From Clostridia bacterium (GTDB lineage Bacteria > Bacillota > Clostridia > Oscillospirales > CAG-272): a stretch of 11,509 bases of DNA. The stretch covers positions 1 to 11,509 of the forward strand of contig JAFNVK010000194.1 in the NCBI GenBank assembly GCA_017379815.1, given 5' to 3'. The notes below the pieces were generated by a model that saw nothing but the letters and a program-made list of their open reading frames with translations, did no database searches and was not told where the DNA came from. The translations under genes and the position numbers were made by a program. This document shows positions 7,441-11,509 of this stretch, piece after piece. How positions within the stretch are numbered: the stretch's first letter is position 1; every line of letters starts with the position of its first letter.

Positions 7441-8193
7441 TCAGGATTTGGTTTGCTCCACGCGCTCGCTGTGAAGCCTCTTGCGGTACTCCAGCATAGC
7501 CTCCTCGGAGTCGAAGATCATCTGCGAGGAAAGCTCCACCACTACCGTCACGGCCATCAGATCGTGAATGCAGGTGTGCGCCTTTGTGCCAAGAAGAAGT
7601 GCGGCCTGCAGAACCAGCATGGCCAGCACCGCGATCGTGCCAAAAAGGCCGAGCGGCCCGACGATGACCAGGAGCAGAATGGAGAGCGGCACCATGGTCT
7701 CCACCGTGTACTTGCCCAGCACCGTGCGGGTAAAGAGGGCCACGGGGGAAACGCGAACGCCGTCCGTACGCATCAGCGCAAGGCCGAAGATCTTTTTGCC
7801 CACCGTCTGTCCGTTGCGGAAAAGCAGGGGCAGGAGGAACTCCAGGAGCAGATGCGCCAGAAACAGACTGAGCGACAGGATCAGCAGAATAAGGTTAAAC
7901 TGCATATTGTAGAGGTAGATGACCTCCTCGTCGGCAGAAAAGGCCTCGAAGGCCTCGGCATGGCGTGCAAGCTCGTCCTCGCTCAGCTTGGTCGTATCCG
8001 CATCAAAGGACACGCCGTACTGCGTCTCGTATTTCTCACGGACGGTCTTGAGCGACATGTTGTAGTCGTCGTAGCCGAGAGCTGACGAAAGCAACAGGGC
8101 CATTCCCGTGACGGCGATCAGGAGCAGGATCATATCCAGAAGATAGGCCGACAAGCGCTTGAGCAGGCTTGCCTTTTGCAGATCGGCGATCAT
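7441..8193 (-). CDS. RDD-family membrane protein
   Basis: A 250-residue protein with the three marks of the RDD family: R-x-x-A-Y-L-x-D near the start (Arg13 to Asp20), GQTVGKKIFGL after the second membrane segment (128-138), and HDLMAVTVVV at the end of the last segment (210-219). Membrane segments lie at about 17-38, 98-125 and 165-203 (probably two helices). An acidic soluble loop of about 50 residues (41-92) separates TM1 and TM2. The C-terminal ~30 residues are charged and cytoplasmic. RDD proteins have no single agreed function; some have been linked to ion transport or salt tolerance. ATG at 8193 has an excellent SD, AAAGGAGGT. A promoter and structured leader lie upstream, and the ABC importer genes follow, so it is probably the first gene of that transcript. 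Confidence 0.88.
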   Translation of the reverse strand: MIADLQKASLLKRLSAYLLDMILLLIAVTGMALLLSSALGYDDYNMSLKTVREKYETQYGVSFDADTTKLSEDELARHAEAFEAFSADEEVIYLYNMQFNLILLILSLSLFLAHLLLEFLLPLLFRNGQTVGKKIFGLALMRTDGVRVSPVALFTRTVLGKYTVETMVPLSILLLVIVGPLGLFGTIAVLAMLVLQAALLLGTKAHTCIHDLMAVTVVVELSSQMIFDSEEAMLEYRKRLHSERVEQTKS

Positions 8194-8223
8194 AATACCT
8201 CCTTTCCTTCCACATCCATTTTT

Positions 8224-8273
8224 CCGTAAAAAAACGGCATCTGCGCCGGGGGATCGGCCAAACCGTCGGCCGA
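8224..8273 (-). promoter_or_regulatory. Structured 5' leader of the RDD/importer transcript, possible attenuator
   Basis: In minus-strand RNA order there is a 6-bp stem, UCGGCC (8273-8268) with GGCCGA (8259-8254), around an 8-base loop. A compact hairpin follows, CGGCG (8248-8244), loop CAGA, UGCCG (8239-8235), immediately followed by seven U residues (8234-8228), which is a minimal intrinsic-terminator form. CCGU (8237-8234) can instead pair with ACGG (8227-8224), which would break the terminator stem and remove part of the U-tract. The structure lies about 30 bases before the RDD start codon. The short stem (4 GC pairs plus G-U) makes this tentative. No known riboswitch class was recognised. 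Confidence 0.4.
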
Positions 8274-8313
8274 GATCGGGAAAGGATGTCGAAAATCAAT
8301 CTGTAACGTGTTC

Positions 8314-8342
8314 ATTATACCACACTCTTTCCGAAAAATCTA
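8314..8342 (-). promoter_or_regulatory. Extended -10 promoter for the RDD/importer operon
   Basis: On the minus strand a perfect TATAAT (8319-8314) is preceded by TGG, giving an extended -10 (TGnTATAAT). A weak -35 (TAGATT, 8342-8337) lies 17 bases upstream. Initiation near 8307 would give a leader of about 113 bases before the RDD start codon. This is the only good promoter seen ahead of the RDD, ATPase, permease and binding-protein genes. Confidence 0.7.
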
Positions 8343-8498
8343 CACCTTTTTATATATTTTTTCATCTTTTTTCATCTTTTTTGGCCGATGTGCCAAAAAG
8401 CAGCGCACGCACCCATCCAACGTGCGCAGATGGGTGCGTGTCTTTTCCGCTTTTTTTGGCCTTTTTTCCTTCTTTGCCTTTTTTGCCTTTCGAAAAGC
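8341..8498. other. Low-complexity T/A-rich intergenic block flanking the DUF1934 terminator
   Basis: The plus strand is T/pyrimidine-rich. TTTTTTCATC is repeated exactly at 8357-8366 and 8367-8376 and continues as TTTTTTGG. On the other side of the terminator hairpin, runs of T6-T7 alternate with GGCC, GCC and CC (8450-8490). A separate 8-bp stem, TTTTTGGC (8378-8385) with GCCAAAAA (8392-8399), sits beside the terminator. No credible gene was found here; the short plus-strand open frames lack ribosome binding sites and protein-like composition. Confidence 0.6.
8395..8441 (-). terminator. Hairpin terminator after the NUDIX/DUF1934 pair
   Basis: A perfect 12-bp stem, CACGCACCCATC (8406-8417) with GATGGGTGCGTG (8429-8440), encloses an 11-base loop and can extend by one G-U pair. 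On the minus strand it is followed by GCGCTGC and then five U residues (8399-8395). On the plus strand TCTTTTCC and T7 follow. It lies 58 bases past the DUF1934 stop codon. The overlapping arms GCGCACG (8403-8409) and CGTGCGC (8421-8427) form an alternative 7-bp stem that ends nearer the minus-strand U-tract. Confidence 0.7.
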
Positions 8499-9047
8499 TC
8501 ATTCGGCCGCGTCGCTCTCCTCGGCTACGGGGCGGAGCGTGACCGTCATGCGGCAGCGCTCGGCCTGCGCGCCGTGGATCTCCATGAGATAATCCAGGTG
8601 CAGTCTGCCCTCCCGCAGAAGCGCGTTCTCCACCCGACGGGTGTAAACGCAGACCTCAAAGGAGGAAAAGGGCGTGCGGTAGATACAGAAATGCCGCTTC
8701 TTCTCCTCAAAGGTGAGTGCCGTGCGCACGGGTCCCGTGCGCATCATGGAGACCAGACCCTCGTCCGCCCGCTGAAAGCCGACCGAGGTGACAGAGCCCT
8801 CCATGCCCGTCAGCTCGCTCTCCTCCCAGACCAGCTCCACGCGGTCCTTGCCCGTGATCAGGCGTCCCTCCATGATCAGCTCGGTGGGCTCGGGAAGCTC
8901 ACCCGCGGGGGAAGGGGTCTCCTCTTCCTCCTCGGGAAGCTCACCCTCCTCCATCTCCTCCAGTGCCTCCTCCTCGGCGTCAAAGATCGCCCGACCGAGG
9001 GTGAGGCGGGAGGTAAGAATATGGATCATTACCTTACGCTTCGTCAT
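8499..9047 (-). CDS. DUF1934 family protein (YwiB-like) with acidic insertion
   Basis: A 182-residue cytoplasmic protein with no signal peptide or membrane segment. The beginning (KVMIHILTS) and the body from about residue 56 (TELIMEGRL, then VELVWEESELTGMEGSVTSV, here cited as the motifs LVWEESEL and GSVTSVGF; later MMRTG, YRTPFSSFEVCVYTRRV and LHLDYLMEIHG) follow the DUF1934 pattern, a small predicted beta-barrel of unknown biochemical role widespread in Firmicutes. Family members are usually around 140-150 residues. The extra length here is a strongly acidic, low-complexity stretch at about 23-56 (many Glu and Pro) inserted between the first and second strands. The start overlaps the NUDIX stop as ATGA, with SD AAAGGAG inside the NUDIX gene, so the two are translationally coupled. 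Confidence 0.8.
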   Translation of the reverse strand: MTKRKVMIHILTSRLTLGRAIFDAEEEALEEMEEGELPEEEEETPSPAGELPEPTELIMEGRLITGKDRVELVWEESELTGMEGSVTSVGFQRADEGLVSMMRTGPVRTALTFEEKKRHFCIYRTPFSSFEVCVYTRRVENALLREGRLHLDYLMEIHGAQAERCRMTVTLRPVAEESDAAE

Positions 9048-9628
9048 GCTTGCTCCTTTCCGTCGGTCTCCCGACGCAGATACTCCAATGCCTTGAGGCA
9101 GGCCAGCTGGGTCTTGCCGTCCGTGATCTCCCCCTCCATCACCATGCGGTAAAGCTCCTCCAGCGGAATGCGCACGGCGGAGAGGAATTCGTCCTCGTCA
9201 AGCGACGTTTCCCCAAAGGAAAGACCGCGCGCCAGAAAGAGGGAGATCCGCTCCCGCAGGATCGCGGGTGAGGGCAGCATCTCGCCAAGCGGGATCAGCT
9301 CCCGACAGGTGGCTCCCGTCTCCTCGCGCAGCTCGCGCAGAGCGGCAGTCACGGGATCCTCGCCCAAAAAATTCAGCTTTCCCGCCGGGATCTCAAGCGT
9401 CACGCGGGCAAAGGGATAGCGATACTGCGCCACGCAGATCACCTCGCCCTCGTCGGTCAGGGGAAGCACGGCCGCGCCGCCCACGTGGCGGATGTATTCG
9501 CGATCGGCCTCTTGTCCGTCGGGCAGGGTAACGCGGTCCAAGCAGACCTCAAGGATCCTTCCCGAAAAGATCGTCTTTGAGGACAGCGGCGTCTCGTCAA
9601 GCGCGTGTCCGTGTGTTGAAAATGGCAT
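9044..9628 (-). CDS. NUDIX hydrolase, ADP-ribose pyrophosphatase-like (NudF group)
   Basis: A 194-residue cytoplasmic enzyme expected to hydrolyse ADP-ribose or related nucleoside diphosphate sugars to AMP plus sugar phosphate. The Nudix box lies at about 83-106: G83, then E90, R98-E99, L100, E102-E103 and G105. Spacing between the first Gly and Glu is six residues instead of five, a variant also familiar from clostridial GKLNY-type sequences. Flanking motifs are typical: VAQYRYPF before the box, EIPAGKL into it, and PSPAILRERISLFLA after it. The start was set at ATG 9628 because SD GAGGAGG lies 9 bases upstream; the frame extends to a TTG at 9655, but that would place the SD inside the gene. 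A promoter at 9664-9692 gives a leader of about 29 bases. It is co-transcribed with the overlapping DUF1934 gene. Confidence 0.9.
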   Translation of the reverse strand: MPFSTHGHALDETPLSSKTIFSGRILEVCLDRVTLPDGQEADREYIRHVGGAAVLPLTDEGEVICVAQYRYPFARVTLEIPAGKLNFLGEDPVTAALRELREETGATCRELIPLGEMLPSPAILRERISLFLARGLSFGETSLDEDEFLSAVRIPLEELYRMVMEGEITDGKTQLACLKALEYLRRETDGKEQA

Positions 9629-9663
9629 ACGGCAGCCTCCTCTCGGCTTTCTCAACTGCTCCT

Positions 9664-9692
9664 ATTATACATCGAAATGCTTTTTTTGTAAA
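9664..9692 (-). promoter_or_regulatory. Promoter of the NUDIX/DUF1934 operon
   Basis: On the minus strand TTTACA (9692-9687), a 17-base spacer and perfect TATAAT (9669-9664). This is a near-consensus housekeeping sigma promoter. Initiation near 9657 would leave about 29 bases to the start codon. It is back-to-back with the tcdA promoter. Confidence 0.82.
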
Positions 9693-9699
9693 GACGTAC

Positions 9700-9728
9700 T
9701 TGAAAAAAAGACGAATATCTGTTATACT
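9700..9728 (+). promoter_or_regulatory. Promoter of the tcdA-like gene
   Basis: TTGAAA (9700-9705), a 17-base spacer and TATACT (9723-9728), with a TGT triplet before the -10 that adds extended -10 character. Initiation near 9735 would give a leader of about 20 bases. Its -35 is only 7 bases from the -35 of the divergent NUDIX promoter. Confidence 0.82.
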
Positions 9729-9754
9729 GGTAAAAAAACGAACGGAGGATGACT

Positions 9755-10483
9755 ATGGATCGAAGCGAAGAAACTCTGCGCACGGCCATGCTGCTGGGAA
9801 ATGCTGCCGTGGAGCGCCTGTCCCGCGCACGCGTTGCCGTTTTCGGTGTGGGAGGCGTTGGCGGATACGCCGCCGAGGCATTGGCACGCGCAGGAGTAGG
9901 TGCCATTGACCTCTTTGACCCCGACGCGGTCTCGCGCTCCAACGTCAACCGTCAGATCATCGCTCTGCACTCCACCGTTGGCCGACCCAAGGTGGAGGTC
10001 ATGCGCGAGCGGATCCTTGACATCAACCCCGACTGCGCGGTAACGGCGCACGAGGTCTTTTACCTTCCCGAGAACGCCGACCTCTATCCGCTCGGCGGAT
10101 ACGATTGCATTCTGGACGCCGTGGATACCGTTTCGGCCAAGATCGAGCTTGCCGTGCGCGCCGACCGCGCAGGAGTTCCCCTGATCGCGGCCATGGGTGC
10201 GGGCAACAAGCTGGACGCCTCCCGCTTTACCGTGACCGATCTTGCCAAGACCGAGGGCTGTCCTCTGGCGCGGGTGATGCGCCGTGAGCTGAAGGCGCGC
10301 GGGATCCGCCATCTGCGCGTGGTCTGGTCGCCCGAGCCTGCCTCCCCGCTCCCCGGCGACGCCCCCCTGCCCTCCCCCGAGGACAACGCCGTGAAGCGTC
10401 CCCCCGCCTCGATCTCCTACGTCCCTGCCGTGGCAGGTCTTCTGCTCGGCGGCGAGGCCATTCGGATCCTGACCGAGAAATAA
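9755..10483 (+). CDS. tcdA: tRNA threonylcarbamoyladenosine dehydratase-like protein (TcdA/CsdL, ThiF/E1 superfamily)
   Basis: A 242-residue cytoplasmic enzyme of the E1/ThiF fold. TcdA uses ATP to cyclise t6A at position 37 of ANN-decoding tRNAs to ct6A. The nucleotide-binding loop GVGGVG is at 31-36, the ATP/Mg2+ region D55-x-D57 with SNVNRQ follows at 62-67, and Lys79 and the LDAVDT motif (120-125) match the superfamily active site. The TcdA-type segment EGCPLARVMRREL is present (167-179), and the C-terminus ISYVPAVAGLLLG is typical. Start chosen at ATG 9755 because GGAGG ends at 9748, leaving 6 bases; an in-frame ATG at 9749 would touch the SD directly. It is the only plus-strand gene and is divergent from the NUDIX operon. 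Other E1-like enzymes (ThiF, MoeB) are less likely given the length and TcdA-type motifs. Confidence 0.9.
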   Translation: MDRSEETLRTAMLLGNAAVERLSRARVAVFGVGGVGGYAAEALARAGVGAIDLFDPDAVSRSNVNRQIIALHSTVGRPKVEVMRERILDINPDCAVTAHEVFYLPENADLYPLGGYDCILDAVDTVSAKIELAVRADRAGVPLIAAMGAGNKLDASRFTVTDLAKTEGCPLARVMRRELKARGIRHLRVVWSPEPASPLPGDAPLPSPEDNAVKRPPASISYVPAVAGLLLGGEAIRILTEK

Positions 10484-10485
10484 GC

Positions 10486-10540
10486 GAAAAAGAAAAAAAG
10501 ACGCACGCACCCTGCTTTTTGAAGGTGCGTGCATTCTTTA
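10486..10540. terminator. Bidirectional terminator between tcdA and the DUF2079 gene
   Basis: A perfect 9-bp GC-rich stem, GCACGCACC (10503-10511) with GGTGCGTGC (10524-10532), and a 12-base loop. On the minus strand it is followed by GTC, seven T, C and five T, an excellent U-tract for the DUF2079 gene. On the plus strand ATTCTTTATTT follows, a weaker tract serving tcdA. The stem lies about 20 bases from the tcdA stop and 19 bases from the DUF2079 stop, as expected for convergent genes. Confidence 0.88.
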
Positions 10541-10550
10541 TTTGGCCGCG

Positions 10551-11509
10551 TTATTCGCCGCGGGCGAGGATCAGGATCAAGCCCTTATGCTCGGCGTAAA
10601 CGGTATATCCCTCGCGCAGATAGGCGTTGACCACCTTGGTCTGGGCGTCCGAGCGCACGTCAAGCACCACGAAATCCACGTCCGGCTTGTTGCCGTGGTA
10701 GCGCACCTGGTAGACCTCGTCGCGCTCGGCCACGTGGGGCAAAAGAAAGCTTGACACGTTGAGCGAGGCGTCCTCGGGAAGCTCCGCAAGGATCTCCTCC
10801 ATGCGCAAATAGGTCTCCTTTCCCCTCTCCCAGCGCTCGGCGTAGGAGGAAAGCTTTGTGGGAACGAGCGACAGATACAGGCAAAGGCAGAAAACGCTCG
10901 CCAGCGTCAGGAGCGTGCGCCGTGCAGAGATGCGGATCGCGGGCAGATTGCCGATCGCGGCGTAAAAGAGGAAGGCCGCCGTGCCGAAATGGTACTGAAA
11001 GCCCACGTCGTACAGATACACGTAGTGCGAAAGCAGGCTGATGAGCAGAGGCGAAAGCAATATCCAGCGCGAGGGCTTCTTCGTCAGAAGCGGCAGGAAG
11101 GACATAGGGAGAAGCATCTGCAAGAGATACGCGATCTTGCCCCAGCCGCCGTCCTTTTCGGTAAAGAGCTGGGTCAGAAGATATCCCGGATTGGTCAAGG
11201 CCAGCTGCAGAATGCCGCCAAGCCCCTCCTCGCCCGGTGCGATGAGGTTGTCTAAGCGGTTGTTCTGCACGCCGTCGCCCACCGTGTTGATCAGGTGCGT
11301 GGCCAGAAGGAAGTAGGCCGCCGAAAGCAGGGCGATCACTCCCCCGTGAAGGTATTTTTTCCGTCCGAGGATCATATAGGCGGCAAAGAGCAAGAGATAG
11401 ATCGCCGCATCCTCCTTGACCGCCAGCACGCAGATGGCCGCGATACACATCGGGATCGGCTTTTCCTTCTCAAAAAAGTAGAAGGTCCAGAGCAGGCAAA
11501 GGGGCAAAA
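10551..11509 (-). CDS. DUF2079 family multi-spanning membrane protein (N-terminus cut by window edge)
   Basis: The frame runs in from the right edge and ends at TAA (10553-10551), giving 318 visible residues from the C-terminal part. The segment begins within membrane helices and contains the VKEDAAIYL motif with the Lys-Glu-Asp-Ala core of DUF2079, a GT-C-like predicted membrane family. At least five further hydrophobic segments follow, including LLLFAAYMILG, VIALLSAAYFLLA, LLPMSFLPLL, LLSPLLISLLSHYVYLYDVG and LLTLASVFCLCLYLSL. A soluble C-terminal domain of about 100 residues ends the protein (LNVSSFLLPHVAERDEVYQV, then VDFVVLDVRSD and GLILILARGE), as in other members. A role in transferring lipid-linked sugars is suggested by the fold class only. 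No start is visible; the first TTG near the edge is just an internal Leu codon. Confidence 0.82.
   Translation of the reverse strand, partial: LPLCLLWTFYFFEKEKPIPMCIAAICVLAVKEDAAIYLLLFAAYMILGRKKYLHGGVIALLSAAYFLLATHLINTVGDGVQNNRLDNLIAPGEEGLGGILQLALTNPGYLLTQLFTEKDGGWGKIAYLLQMLLPMSFLPLLTKKPSRWILLSPLLISLLSHYVYLYDVGFQYHFGTAAFLFYAAIGNLPAIRISARRTLLTLASVFCLCLYLSLVPTKLSSYAERWERGKETYLRMEEILAELPEDASLNVSSFLLPHVAERDEVYQVRYHGNKPDVDFVVLDVRSDAQTKVVNAYLREGYTVYAEHKGLILILARGE

Noticed and set aside
8357..8440. CRISPR-like repeats
   Set aside because: Only two short 10-base tandem copies without spacers, and the hairpin is a terminator; no cas genes are nearby.
8159..8592. Plus-strand small open frames in the intergenic region
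   Set aside because: They lack ribosome binding sites, overlap promoter and terminator elements, and translate to Phe/Ser-rich sequence from T-runs.
9629..9655. Upstream TTG start for the NUDIX gene
   Set aside because: The good SD (GAGGAGG) would then lie inside the gene, whereas it is correctly spaced for ATG 9628.
9749..9751. Upstream ATG for the tcdA-like gene
   Set aside because: It touches the GGAGG site with zero spacing; ATG 9755 has a normal 6-base gap.
9722..10534. Minus-strand open frame opposite tcdA
   Set aside because: It covers the tcdA promoter and terminator and lacks an SD; the plus strand has complete ThiF/E1 motifs.

Overview
The window looks like chromosomal DNA of a GC-rich Clostridia-type Firmicute, probably an uncultured gut lineage. 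The reasons are the AAAGGAGG-type ribosome binding sites, Gram-positive lipoprotein signal peptides, TATAAT-type promoters and the gene families present. No species can be named from the sequence alone. Almost everything reads on the minus strand; only the tcdA-like gene is on the plus strand. There are no tRNA or rRNA genes, mobile elements or CRISPR arrays.

Layout, in minus-strand reading order from right to left. At the right edge (10551-11509) is the C-terminal part of a DUF2079 multi-spanning membrane protein. It converges on a tcdA-like tRNA modification gene (9755-10483, plus), with a bidirectional hairpin terminator between them. Back-to-back promoters (9664-9728) then drive tcdA rightwards and a NUDIX hydrolase leftwards. 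The NUDIX gene overlaps a DUF1934 gene by 4 bases (ATGA), and that pair ends at a strong hairpin (8406-8440). A 305-base intergenic region holds low-complexity T/A-rich tracts, an extended -10 promoter (8314-8342) and a structured leader.

This promoter reads into an RDD-family membrane protein (7441-8193), then a complete CUT1-type ABC importer: ATPase (6290-7384), two permeases (5337-6278 and 4373-5323) and a lipoprotein substrate-binding protein (2871-4295). The ATPase and permease genes are tightly coupled, with stop codons merging into the next Shine-Dalgarno sequence. A 77-base gap with a hairpin precedes the binding-protein gene. Only 21 bases further on is a surface-anchored staphylococcal-nuclease-like lipoprotein (1473-2849). 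A second lipoprotein with Ig-like and OB-fold-like modules (1-1419) follows and runs off the left edge.

The most interesting reading is that the importer, surface nuclease and OB-fold/Ig lipoprotein form one extracellular unit, perhaps for scavenging nucleic-acid-derived sugars or phosphates. The families are known and the catalytic residues are visible. The functional link is inference from gene order and spacing.
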